Below, in pieces: positions 40,709-52,149 of a stretch of DNA of 64,000 nucleotides (positions within the stretch are counted from its first letter, which is position 1; each line of letters opens with the position of its first letter). A program made the position numbers and the translations under genes. Origin of the DNA: Microplitis mediator (taxonomy: Eukaryota > Arthropoda > Insecta > Hymenoptera > Braconidae); the NCBI RefSeq assembly GCF_029852145.1, contig NC_079969.1, positions 22,746,459 through 22,810,458 on the forward strand, given 5' to 3'. A model generated the notes under the pieces. It ran no database searches, was not told the origin of the DNA, and saw only the letters and a list, made by a program, of their open reading frames with translations.

Positions 40709-40954
40709 TAGATAATGGATCTAAACGTTTCCAAAAAGATGTTTACTTTGGATTTATTTCAATAAAGTATCTTTTATATCTGATTAAAACTTACTTTATC
40801 TTGAATTGTAATAACTTTTGGGAACCTATATACGTAACTTTGAACAATAGCGTAATACGATAAAACAACCGTACGATGCGAAAATTATGGTAATCATTCC
40901 TAGTATTTTATTCATTGCAAGCGTAAAGATAATTGTGTTTAATGCGAAACCACT

Positions 40955-41040
40955 GATTCTCGAAAAGGCTCACCAAGGCTGATCTCGAAAACAGGTAGAA
41001 GTTGTGGGGTTGGCCCATAATGTCAACCGTTTATCAGATT
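40955..41040. repeat. Tail fragment of the CTTCCCGCT/GAGCTC family
   Basis: CTGATCTCGAAAACAGGTAG, then GTTGTGGGGTTGGCCCATAA and TGTCAACCG, match the end of other copies. Confidence 0.45.
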
Positions 41041-41814
41041 TTTTTCTATTTAATTTTTATTATTGAGAACTTGTATATGAATAGTTATAATTATTATTTC
41101 ATTTATGATAAAGTTTTATTAATCTTAAGTAATTAAAAATCGAAAGGATTGAATTTATGGATAGATTCGGAAATGCTTTTCACGTCATATTAGTCGTGCA
41201 TTATTGAGAATTCACTTCATCCGTATATTTTTTTGTGAATAAACTGCTATTTGTAGCGCATTGAAGCGTAAAATTGGAGATTATTGGATTCTCATTAGAC
41301 ACAAAGCATCTCGACAGTGCACAAAAGTTTTTGTGATTCTTCCTCTTCTGTACTATTGATTGACCTGTCGATGGCTAATATTTATAACCTTTAATGATTA
41401 AATTAAAATGAATTTTGTATGCACGGAAAAAAGAGCAGTTGAAAAATTGAACTCATATCTGTATTTATTTCAGTTTCGTATAGTAGTAAAGCGGTGCGAC
41501 TCTGAAACTGTAAAAATTACATTTTTATCCCAGGTATAACAAATATTACAGTTTCAAACTCGATATTGTCCAGCTCTATAGTAAACAGATTTTATAATTT
41601 TAAATTTTGTTTAAAATTACATTTTTGATCGTTATAATATTACTATTCTGTATAGTAGTGTTCTTCTTAAGATATAGAATTTAAAAATTACAGTGTAAGC
41701 TGTGATTTTTCTCAGATCATTCATCATTCTCGATAATTGATAACTCACAGTGTAATTTTTATGTTATGAATAAATAAGAGGTATTATTTCAGAAAGCAAA
41801 AAATTCATAACCAA

Positions 41815-43047
41815 CACGGAAAAAAATGTGTAGTTAAATTTACTACAAATGGAGTTCCATTTACTACACTGACTAGTAATATATAGGATAACTACACGTT
41901 TAGTAACAGTTACTAGTACACTGTCGTACACAACCTGTAGTACCATTTACTACAGTAAGTAGTAATAAGAACTAGCATTAAATAATCACTGTGGTTCATT
42001 TCGCTCCACAACATAGTAGAATATATTTTATTCGTAATGTATTAATTAAATATCTGTTAGTTAACGATCATTAGTTTTTATGATATTGAAAACGTTATAA
42101 AAATATAAAAATTAATCTTAGATTCTTCGGACTTACAGTATATCAAATTAAAATGATATAAAAATGAATTTATTAATGAATAACTTAAAATAATAAGGAC
42201 TCAAATTTCAAAAGCCTACTTTTTATCAATATCTGATAAGGATAATTTTAAAAATATATTTGTAATCTATAAATTCTCGTATAAGCATAAACTTAGAATA
42301 ATTAAGTATTAATTTTTATTAGTAAAAAATATAAAAACCATCGTTTTAAAAGTTATAATTCTAATAAATAACAAATACTCCATAGGCAATAATTTAAAAA
42401 ATTGCATTAAAATCACGATTCATTGATAAGAGCATAGAAATAAAATTTAATAGAAGTTGTAGGTGAGGTAAGCAAAAGGAAGAATGGCAGGTAATACAAA
42501 ACAAATTTTTTTGTATTATATTTTTTATATATATATATTTATTTTAAATTATATATATTATAATTGCACGCCTCGATTTTTAATTATATATATAAATATT
42601 TTTAATTATATATATTATTATTTATAATGTTTTACAATATTATTTATAATATTAAATACACTGACACAAGTTGAGGATACCTACAGAATGGAGTAAAAAA
42701 GTTGTAGGTGGCGCTGTTATTTTCTTCTTTCGATCATTTTACCACACATTGGAGTAGATTGTACAAGTAATCTGGTATTGTATACTCCAAAAATAGTAAC
42801 AGATACCAATTCATATAAAATTGTGTGGTTCCCAAAACCACAAAATAAGTATTTTATACTACATTGAGTGGTTGTGGAAACTACAAAGTTTTACTACATT
42901 ACAGTAGGAAGCAGAACTTCTATAGTAGTAAAATCTCACGCACACTGTGGCTTATGTTACTACAGTTGTCATTGCGGCGACCACAAAGTGTAGTAAAATT
43001 TTTACTAGTTTGGTGTGATAAATTCTACTCCAGCATTTTTTCCCGTG
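41815..43047. mobile_element. CACGGAAAAAAATG element filled with TACTACA/TAGTAAA words
   Basis: Left CACGGAAAAAAATGTGTAG; right in reverse CACGGGAAAAAATGCTGGAG. TACTACA, TAGTAAA and inverse words recur at 41830-41960 and 42840-43030. The middle is A+T-rich. Confidence 0.5.
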
Positions 43048-43215
43048 AATAAATCTTAATTTTTACAGCTTCACCTATCAACTATTAATTTTTAAATAAA
43101 GCAAGAATTCAAAATAAAAAGTAAATAATGCTTTAAAGATTTATATAACTAAAATTACATTTTAAACTGTAAAATTTTCTGCTTAAAATTGTATTAATTT
43201 TATTATTATAACAAC

Positions 43216-43579
43216 CCTGATTAAACAACTGAATTCGATCGAATTAAATTTTTAATTCAATTTAATTCAGATAAATTCTGTTAATTCGGTACCTAACTTA
43301 AAAATGAATTCTGTCTAATTCGGCAGGAAAACCAGAATTTGTCCAAATTAAAACGAATTTAAATAATTCTATTCGGTTTAATTCGAAAATAATTCTCCAA
43401 TTTCTGGTTCTGAATCCGAATTGAACTGAATTAAAACGAATTTGAAATTTTTAAATCGGTTTTATTCTGTTTAATTCAAATTCAAATTTTCAATTCAGTT
43501 GAATTCCGTTTTGCAGAATTCGACCGAATATAACAGAATTAAAATTTTTAATTCGGTCGAATTCAGTTGTTTAATCAGG
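43216..43579. mobile_element. CCTGATTAAACAACTGAATTCG element filled with GAATTCG words
   Basis: Ends CCTGATTAAACAACTGAATT and inverse match exactly over more than 20 bp. The interior is dozens of AATTC/GAATT words, some as GAATTCGATCGAATT palindromes. Confidence 0.75.
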
Positions 43580-43819
43580 AAAATTTCAAAAATTACAGTT
43601 TAAGCTTTAATGTTTAAAGATTTTTGTCCGAAGGCCTGTTTTCACTGTAGAAACTGTAATTTTTCAACTGCTCTTTTTTCCGTGTGCATCAAGTAAAAGC
43701 CATCGTTAAAAATAATTCTAAATTATAAGAAGCAAATGATCTAATCGACTTGGAGAAATTAAAAAAATTATTATATTCAATGTTTTTATGTTTGAGTCTT
43801 AACTTTTATAAGAAGTTGT

Positions 43820-44420
43820 CGATCGAGCTGGTGTAGTTTACTCTTACCAGCTGTTGAAATCTTTTTCACTTTTGTACGGGAAGTGGACGGAAATAAGCGG
43901 CAACTTCGTCGAGTCAATAGCATCCTCATGAAAATTGCTCAAGAGTTACGAAACAATTCTGTCTTTTTATCTTTTTTGCTCTTGCTTTATTCTCTTTTCT
44001 ATCTACCCAACCCTCTTGCACTTTTAAGAAAACTGACAAATGCCATCAAAGTTTTTAATACTAAAGTCATTTAAAACTTGGCTCCATCCGTCGCGTGGTC
44101 TACACTATGTCTCTACACTGTATACTATATGTATCTATCTTTTCGTGACGTTTTCTTTCTCTTTACGCGTAGTGAAGTTATCTCTTTTAATACCATACCA
44201 CTACGACTAGCAAACTCCGTTCTAATCTCCGTTCGTAAAAACGTAATCTTGCAAATTCGCTTTGCCATGGAAATTTTTCTTCATTGTAAAAAGAATAGTA
44301 ATAAACCAAGTTATTCTTCTCACCATACAACTTTGTCTATCCATCTCAATTTAGTGAAGAAAAAAATAAAAAAATCTTTAAAACACGCGATTGTAAATTA
44401 AAAACATTGTTCAAAGAAAC
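43820..44420. other. Balanced-composition block, unassigned
   Basis: One plus-strand frame runs from 43883 to 44401 with a single TAA (44072-44074). Neither half starts with ATG or resembles a known protein, so I treat it as non-coding or regulatory. Nothing is supported between 44421 and 45152. Confidence 0.15.
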
Positions 44421-45152
44421 GTGAGCGAAGATGAAATCATTAAATGCATAGATATCTGTTTTACTTTATAAAATTTACAAAAAGTTATTTACATTTTTAT
44501 TAATAAAAGTATGACATTCACGGAAAGAAGAAAATACTGAAATCATTTCACAGGAGGGTCAGATTAACCTCAAAATCTAGAGCAATGCTTATAACAAAAG
44601 ATTACTAACACGAGTAACGAAATTTAAGATGTAAATTCTCTTTGGATACTTTTTGTGCCCGATGCAATAGATAATTGAACGTTTTCACTATACCTGCACT
44701 GAAAGTTTAAATTCCTGCCCTGTTTAGAGGAAAGAAAGTCATTCTTTTCTTTTATGATAAAACAAATGATAAAAATTAGCGCATGCGCCATTTTTCCCAC
44801 AAACAGAAGCAGAAATTTAAATTTTTAGGTATAGGTCTGGTGAAAAATAGTATCGCCTTCGGCTCGGGTAGGCTATTATATATGTGGGTTGGAATGTTCT
44901 ACTTTGCTCCCTTGATGTGTAATATACTATTTTTACTTCGAAAAACTTTACTTGCTGTACGATATATGATCTGTAGACCTAAAACTATCTTGATGTGTTA
45001 TGTCCTAGTGTAAGTTCTAGGGTCAATACATGCCGAAAAATAAAATGAAGTAAATTTAGAAATAGTATTTAACGATTAATACAGAAGCCTCGAATTCCGA
45101 GTATCGACTCACATGCGACGATTTTTTTTTTACTTTCAGTTCTCCTATCTCA

Positions 45153-45345
45153 CACGGAAAAAAATAATCGGTAGCAGCTACCGATTATTTTGGTAGCCTT
45201 TACTGATTGAAATCGGTTGCAGCTACCGAAAAAAAATCGGTAACAGCTACCGATAATTTCGAACCGAATTATAATTTAAACCGAAATTATCGGTAGCTGT
45301 TACCGAAAATTAATCAGTAGCGGCTACCGATTATTCTTCTCCGTG
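45153..45345. mobile_element. 193-bp CACGGAAAAAAAT element of CGGTAGCTGCTACCG palindromes
   Basis: Head CACGGAAAAAAATAATCGG, tail CCGATTATTCTTCTCCGTG. The interior is six or so CGGTARCWGCTACCG words in alternating orientation, so it can form a string of small hairpins as well as one large one. Confidence 0.75.
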
Positions 45346-46203
45346 TATAGATATTTTATAAAATATTTAATTTCTTAACTTAAATTAAAGTTCAATTATT
45401 ATTTTATCAAGTAGACTAATTAAAACAAATATTCATTAAGAAAAATTTAAGTTAAATAACATAAAAGTAAAGAAAAGCTGCAAAATGAAGACGCTAGTAA
45501 AATCATAAACTTTGTTGAATTTCAGCAAACTGGATCTTTTACTTTTCACTTATGTTTGGAAAAATTAAGATAACTTTTTAATTGGCATTAACAAAATTAT
45601 TCTTCTTCATTTTTGGCAAAAGTTGGGTCCCATTTCCTTCCCAAAAAAAATAATTTTTCTTTTGTACGTTTTCAACAAAATTAAAATCGTAAAAATAACT
45701 ATCGAGCACCTTCGATTACCTAAAAATAATCATAAATACAAACAATTGTAAAAAAATAGCTTTCCGGCAAAAATTTTTGGATTCCTTATTTGAATGTAGG
45801 GGCTACGGTGGATAAGGTCAAAGCGAAATATACTAATATCAAAAGAAAAGCAAAGCTTTCTGTATAGAGTTTATTTTCAAGTTTCGTGCCATCCCGAGCG
45901 TTCTTTACAAAACTTGTATTAATTTATTCTACGATACAGTAAATTACTTTACCAATTAAAAGTTAAATAAATCGTTTAAGATAAAATCATTTTCTTTTAC
46001 TGTTAATTTAAATTGTATAACTTTTTGAAAATTAATTAAAGTATCAAATTGAATATTTTTAGAATGTTGAAATTAAATCTTTTTACTTTGATATTAAGAA
46101 AATTTAAATAATATATGCGTGACGTATACTAAGCAGTTTGGAAATTACTAAAAAATCTGATAAATTTTGCCCCAAATATAAATTTTTTTGCATTTTTCAA
46201 TTA

Positions 46204-46250
46204 TAGCAGAGTTTAGTCTATTAGAGCATGGGTTCGATCCCGGCATTAGT
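46204..46250 (+). ncRNA. tRNA-like fragment, probably a SINE remnant
   Basis: TAGCAGAGTTTAG (A-box-like), then TTAGAGCA, then GGTTCGATCCC (good B-box at about 46231). The boxes are only about 27 bases apart, so the anticodon arm is missing and no functional tRNA is possible. This is what a degraded tRNA-derived SINE head looks like. No second copy was found in the window. Confidence 0.35.
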
Positions 46251-47335
46251 GCGGCTAAACCAAGTGACTGATTTCGTTCAAGTGTTGTACTAAATTCGAT
46301 TATTGGAGGTACTTGCAATTAGCGTATTTATTATGTTCCCGGTATAAAAGATATATCCGACATCTATAAATTTTTTATATTTTTTAAATGAAAGACCGGA
46401 AGACAATTTTGCGGAGAACCCCCATTGGGGAAAACTTAGTCATTTATGAAACTGTTTTATAAATTCTGAATCATTTAAAAATGAACGGATAAGAAAAAAA
46501 TATCAATTTAGTATATAAAATATTAGAATAAATATAAAAAATGTAATTGCGGTGAAAAAAAAATTACAAGGAAAATTTTTTTAAACTTAAATTTAAACAA
46601 ATAAAATAATTTGCATATATAATCTCTCTGAATATGAAACGTAAGTACCGTGGATTAGAGTTGGCAGAGCGCAGTTTTTGTCGTTACAAAGCAACGAATA
46701 TTGACTATCGATTTTACGAAACTCAAGTACGCAAATATTCCGAATAATGTATGGAAGTTGAGACCATACCGTCGAGACACTTCAAGAGCAGTAGTCTGCT
46801 ACTGATACAAGTGAAACAAACCAAATAATAAAATTATTTATTCATTTTCAATGATAATAATAATGACATCATCAACATAGAAAATGGAAAGTAGTAACGT
46901 TCTTTTTGTTTGTCACTAAAGTGGTCCAAACGTGATACGAATAGATGCGAGCTAGATGAATCGAGTAATGTACAAATTTAATCGAAAACAATCGTCCCTG
47001 AGAAAAGTAGTCAACATAAACTACTTCTATGCTAAACATGATACTCATTTTATTCAATCCACTCAATTGTTCGAGAGATCGTCCCTTTATGGGTAAACCT
47101 CGTAACTATATTTTTTTCATAATCAAAATTATGAGTGAAAAACATTATTTAGTACTGCTATTGCGTAAAAAAAGCTTAAAATTTTAATAATTATAACAGA
47201 ATATTCGAGAGACTTTTGAATTTAAATTTTTTCATCAACGTACGTGTAACAGAATAGATGTTTTGACCAATTTATGAAAAAATTCTAATTTTGCAGTTAC
47301 GCGATTTACCCAGAAAGGGGACGAGATGTCATTAA

Positions 47336-48100
47336 CCCTTCGTTGGTCGCGCTATGAGCGATTCCCTGCTTTTTTTCTTTATTTTGTAATATAAAAAAAA
47401 AAAATTTTTTTTAGCTTTCAACAATTCAGCTATTCCTTCTTTGATCTATTTAACATACAGTTAAAGAGTTTCTAAAGTTATAATTATTTATATTAATTAT
47501 ATATTAAATAATAAATGTCGAATCACGGAAATCCCCCGTGAGCGCGAACCAACTAGACAGTGAAATTTTATTCTCAACATTGCCACTTATACGGAACCGA
47601 AAGATAGAAAGCTAGTATCCCGTGTAAAAAAAAAGTTATTAAAAAAAGTGTTGATTATTCTGAACTTTAAAACGTGATACAACGACGAACATTTTTTGAA
47701 CTTCTTTTGAATTTTTGAAAATTCAAGGGAAAAATCAATAAATGTCCTCATATTATTAAGATATGCTAAAACGAAAAATGGTCAGAAATAGTTCGAAATC
47801 CGTTTTTTTCTGAACGTATTTTGCACTGAAAAATGTTAATGTGTAGTATTAAGTCAATTGTTTTTTTCTGCGCATTTTTAGAAGTTTGAAAATAGTTTAA
47901 AAAAAGTTCGTCATTGTGTCAAGTTTTGAAGTTTAGAATAGTCAACACTTTTTTGACCTTTTTTCAACAATTTTTTTTTACGCGGGTATGCTGTCATAAA
48001 TTGTCTATAGATTTGGCAGCGCTGTAAGAAAATTAATATTACGGTGATTTCCCGCGACGCGACCAACGAAAGCGGGCAGTGAAGCGCGACCAACGAAGGG
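47336..48100. mobile_element. 765-bp piggyBac-type MITE
   Basis: TTAA (47332-47335 and 48101-48104) borders ends CCCTTCGTTGGTCGCGCT and the inverse, the target and CCC start typical of piggyBac elements. Next to the right end CGCGACCAACGAA occurs twice. Internally TGTTGATTATTCTGAACTT at the left is roughly inverted at the right. No transposase frame. Confidence 0.85.
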
Positions 48101-48191
48101 TTAATGACAAATATTGAAAATAACTATTATCATTTTTTTGATGAATATTTCGTAACCTACTTATCCGAATATTTTCAAAATTTCGTGAGCT

Positions 48192-48761
48192 TCCCATACA
48201 AATTCGCCGTTAATTGAAAAAATGCCGTAGATCGGCCGATGTCTGACTGCTGTCACTCGGCCAAGCATTGGTAATTAGTAATGGCCCAAACCTGGTTAAT
48301 TACCAGCAGCCGTTTAATTTTTTAAACGACGCTGCCGATGGCTGGCCAATGAATGGCTGCTTACGACTGGCCGATTATCGGTTCGCAACGTTGGGCTACT
48401 GTTGGTGAATCAGTGTTCCATAATTGATTGTTGTTGAAGTAGACTGAATAAGTAGATCATATTAAAGTATCAGCTCAACATTAGTAGGTTCGTCTAGTAG
48501 CCAGTGTTCAGACCCAGCGATCAGAAGGACGGCAGTTCGCGCCCAGAGCCCAGCAGAATTTTTACCAAGTTTTTTTCACATCATTTACCCCACTTAAATA
48601 GTTTAAACGCCGATAGTCGAGCGCCATTAATGGGCCGAGGTTATCATCCCGACTATAAGCCGTTTATCGGTCAATGATAATTTCCATTGCTGAGCCATTA
48701 ATCGACATTCTTGGCCTAGTAATGGCCCAATCTAGGGCCAATTTCCAAACTCTGTATGGGT
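48192..48761. mobile_element. CCCATACA element filled with GGCCAAT/ATTGGCC words, copy 1
   Basis: Starts CCCATACAAATTCGCCG and ends CTCTGTATGGG. Between them GGCCGAT, GGCCAAT, ATTGGCC, ATCGGCC and AATGGC words recur many times in both orientations. A second copy is at 63272-63616. 46811-47331 has no call. Confidence 0.6.
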
Positions 48762-50076
48762 ATCATGTCATCAACCGTTTTCGATCTTGAAAATACTTTT
48801 TAATTAAACCCTAATTAAAACTTATCGAAATTTGAAAATGACAAATTCAATAAATTGTAAATTAATAAATTTTTATCGGACTAATGTAAAAATAGAAACA
48901 TGGAAGATTTCGTCGGTTCACGCAGTAACGAATCTCTTGGTCTTCCCTAGTGAACGTTTATGGAAATATAAGTTCCTGCTAGTTGTATCCTTTATTCATA
49001 CGCTGCACCAAAGGGATATGCCTTCGTCTCAGCCATAACATTTATATATATATTTATATATACAGGCAGTACACCAAACTGACAAGACTAGAAGCTGCAA
49101 TAGAAACATTCGCTTTTCCACAACTAGGATACATTTCCCAGTCGGACGACTAAATGTTATGTACTCATATATATAAATATATACATACATTGTGAGCCAA
49201 ATATACACTGGTACTTGGTCACTGCATTCTCTCTACACAAGCGCACATCCACACATACGCACGCCTATAATATATACACATATTAGCTTATACTTGCAAT
49301 GCTTTTCCTCAAATGTGTACATGAAACTTGTCACGCAATGTTAATTTTTCCGCTTTTTGTTACTACTCTATCACTCGTATATTTCTGTTAATTACTCGAG
49401 TTATTTCACGCTAGCATGTAAATTTTGTCATGTCACACAGAGTTTCCTTTTAAATACGAATGTTTTTAAATAATGTGTGCTGTTGAATGGTAAATTTCAT
49501 TCAGTTTACTGAGTTGTATATTTATTTTAAAAAAAGATTGATGTCATTGTAAACCCAAACATTAAATCAAATAGATGCTATATAGTCAAAAATGCAGTTA
49601 GATAAGACATAAAAAAACAACGTATATATAAAAATATTTTGAATTCGTTTAAAATATTTTTAAGGGTAAAAGTTTTTCGATATTCAAAATCTTTTTTACT
49701 ATAAACATACGTATAAAAAGAACATACACTTATCCTTTTTGTTAACTTTTTTCACGACTGCTTTTCTTAAAAATGCCATCACATAAGATCCTGGCTGATC
49801 CTTTTTATTTTTATTTTTGCTTTTACCTTCACCCTACTTGCTTGTGTTTATCCTGAGCAAAGACGAAAGAGTTGTGTTACAAACTGTAGTAGTATAGTAA
49901 CTCTAGTCGTTGGTGTGCATTTGAGACTGATGTACGGTATTATTTATTTTTCTTTCACTGAATATTTTTTTTCCTTCTCTAATACTCACTTTATAAAATT
50001 TTGTTGTGGCCACTAGTGCACAGCACTGTACTACTCAATTCGTCCCACCAACGTCATTAGGGTATTTTTTGTAATA

Positions 50077-50331
50077 TTATATACTTGTACGAGCCGTTAC
50101 CCATCTCTGTTCACCACAGTTATGTTGAATAAGTGGATTCCCCAAGAAAATAAGATGAGAGACAAAAGCGACCAAGGCGTCGTTGTGAAAAATATAAAGC
50201 GTCTGTATATATAAAGATCTTGTGATTATTCGATTATTGTGAAGGAAAAGAAAAGTTGGGTGCCACAGTGACTTAACGTCAGCTCGTACTACTGCGATAC
50301 TGTCTGTGGGAGTGTCAAAGTTCATTTTCAC
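50077..50331 (-). CDS. Unrecognised open frame downstream of previous
   Basis: 84 codons on the minus strand, in the same order as a following exon would be. Begins near VKMNFDTPTDSIAVVRADVK. No clear acceptor. Could equally be conserved non-coding DNA. 48762-50076 otherwise holds only A+T-rich TATA runs (49030-49190) and unassigned sequence. Confidence 0.12.
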   Translation of the reverse strand: MKMNFDTPTDSIAVVRADVKSLWHPTFLFLHNNRIITRSLYIQTLYIFHNDALVAFVSHLIFLGNPLIQHNCGEQRWVTARTSI

Positions 50332-50460
50332 AGGGCAAACGATGAAAACGGAAGTTTTTAGGGGATAGTAGAAATAAGACTCCTTGCGTCAAGACTTGAG
50401 ATGTTATTTACTGAAAGATTAATTACATCTTCTTAGTTTTTGCTTCACTAAATTTAATGT

Positions 50461-50784
50461 TTAGTCATTTTTCTGATATAAGTGATAATAAATAAATAAA
50501 TTTATAAATAAATAAATAATAATAGTAATAAATAAATATTGACTGGTCGGTAGAGATGAATAGCAAAAAGCATCAGTTAGATTTGTTGGTTGATGGATGT
50601 TAAATATGAAGGATTGAATTTTTCCATTTGCTTCGATTAATGTCAGAGATAGATCATCTGTCTCTGGAGGATTATCGGGAATATAACGCTCGGAGTCACA
50701 TTTCTGCCACTGCATCAACAAACCCTTAAGTGCACTCAAATCCCTAGTGCCACCATAAGTACAGACACAGTGAAACGATTCCAC
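50461..50784 (-). CDS. Unrecognised coding-like exon candidate
   Basis: Minus-strand open frame of 107 codons preceded by a pyrimidine tract ending TTTTTTAAG, a possible acceptor near 50792. The first 70 residues look coding (for example WQKCDSERYIPDNPPETDD); the last 30 are TTTAT-repeat translation. There is no ATG at the start, so it would have to be an internal or terminal exon. I recognise no family. Confidence 0.2.
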   Translation of the reverse strand: MESFHCVCTYGGTRDLSALKGLLMQWQKCDSERYIPDNPPETDDLSLTLIEANGKIQSFIFNIHQPTNLTDAFCYSSLPTSQYLFITIIIYLFINLFIYYHLYQKND

Positions 50785-50905
50785 TTTTGCTTAAAAAAAA
50801 TTCATTTTTTTTGTATGCTTTAAGAACAACTCTATGCTGTCAATTGTACTTTATACTTTTTTTTTTAATTTTATATTAAGATATCTATTTGTACCGGGTT
50901 ATTTT

Positions 50906-51500
50906 TAACTTCCCGCTAAGAAAATTGGAAATTTTCAAAAAAAGGGAAGTTATTGGTTTCGATCTGATTTTCGAAAATCGAGTTTTCATCAGATGTCAAC
51001 GTTTTGAGGTCCTAGGAAGCTATTCTGACTATTCCCGGATGGACGTCCGTGTGTGTGTAAACTTTTTTTGTCCGACGATATCTTTGGAACAAATCAACTG
51101 ATTTGAACGTACTTGGTGGCAATCGAAAGGGCTCACCAAAACTTAGAATTGATAAGATTTTGGGGTAGATCGGACATGTAGTTTACGAGTTATAAGAAGA
51201 ATAAAAATTAAAAATTTTTTTTGTTTCTTGTATTTTGCGTATAACTTATAAACCACTTGCCCGATTCGCCTCAAAATGTAATCAGTTTTGAGTCTTCTTG
51301 AGTCCTTTCGATTGCCACCAAGAACGTTCAAATCGGTTCACTCCATCCAAAGATATCGTCGGACAAAAATTATAATTTTTCAGTGAAGGTATGTTTTACC
51401 AGCCTAACCAATTTTTGAACTCGAAGAGCTCAAAAATTTACAAGTAATAATGTTTCCGAGCTCCCTGAGCTCGAAAACAGCGAGAAGTTTTGGGGCTGGC
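50906..51500. repeat. CTTCCCGCT/GAGCTC family, best-preserved copy
   Basis: TAACTTCCCGCTAAGAAAATTG at the left and AACAGCGAGAAGTTTTGGGG at the right give a short TIR (AACTTCCCGCT). The interior has TCCGACGATATCTTTGGAAC early and its inverse late, so it is partly fold-back. Other copies or pieces are at 745, 10160, 13197, 28905, 32197 and 40955. Confidence 0.7.
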
Positions 51501-51913
51501 TCGGTCTTCAGACTTTTTTTAGGGTATTAGAGTATAGTATATATCAATAAAAAAAATTGCTATTTTTCATTTGCGATTAAGATTATAATTGTCATTAAAA
51601 TTTGAGCATTATCTTTTTGTTTTGCGTGTATATATTAAAATTGCTCAGGTTTTTTATAGCAAGCGATTCATTTAGCTATTTTATATGAAAATGAGAAAAT
51701 TATTTATTTACCGTTAAGCCATAAAGCAAATATATAAACTCTCATTACCAAGAATAAAATATACACTATATATAGGTATTTTTACCCGTAATTGTTGACA
51801 ATTGATGTTGAAAGTAAAATTATTAATTTAGATACTATACATATTTATAAAAAATATGACAATCATTTTTAGGCACAAAATGATAATGGGAAAAATATCA
51901 ATATATTTAGAAA

Positions 51914-51919
51914 TTTATT
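51914..51919 (-). terminator. Putative P450 poly(A) signal
   Basis: AATAAA on the minus strand, 231 bases beyond the P450 stop codon. It is the first canonical hexamer I found downstream of the gene. The 3' UTR between is A+T-rich with no other feature. Confidence 0.4.
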
Positions 51920-52149
51920 TTATAGTTATGTGCAATGTATAATTGTTCTACATAAAATCTATATAAACTTAATTTCGTGTAATATATATGCAAAGTGTTA
52001 ATGTGTGAGCAATATTTAAATCCTATTATCTCTTACATAAAAAATTAACTATCTTACAATTATTTTTAATTGAGCACTGAAGATAATTCTCTATTAACTA
52101 CTAATCTAATCATTGTTAGTAATAAAATATATATCATAATACGTTAATA

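Larger units (their letters stand above)
41422..43684. mobile_element. 2.3 kb CACGGAAAAAAGAGCAGTTG element with two nested elements
   Basis: The ends CACGGAAAAAAGAGCAGTTG and inverse match through about 28 bp, with TG on both sides. Elements 41815-43047 and 43216-43579 lie inside. Its own DNA carries ACTGTAATTTTT/AAAAATTACAGT words. No ORF of note. Confidence 0.7.
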
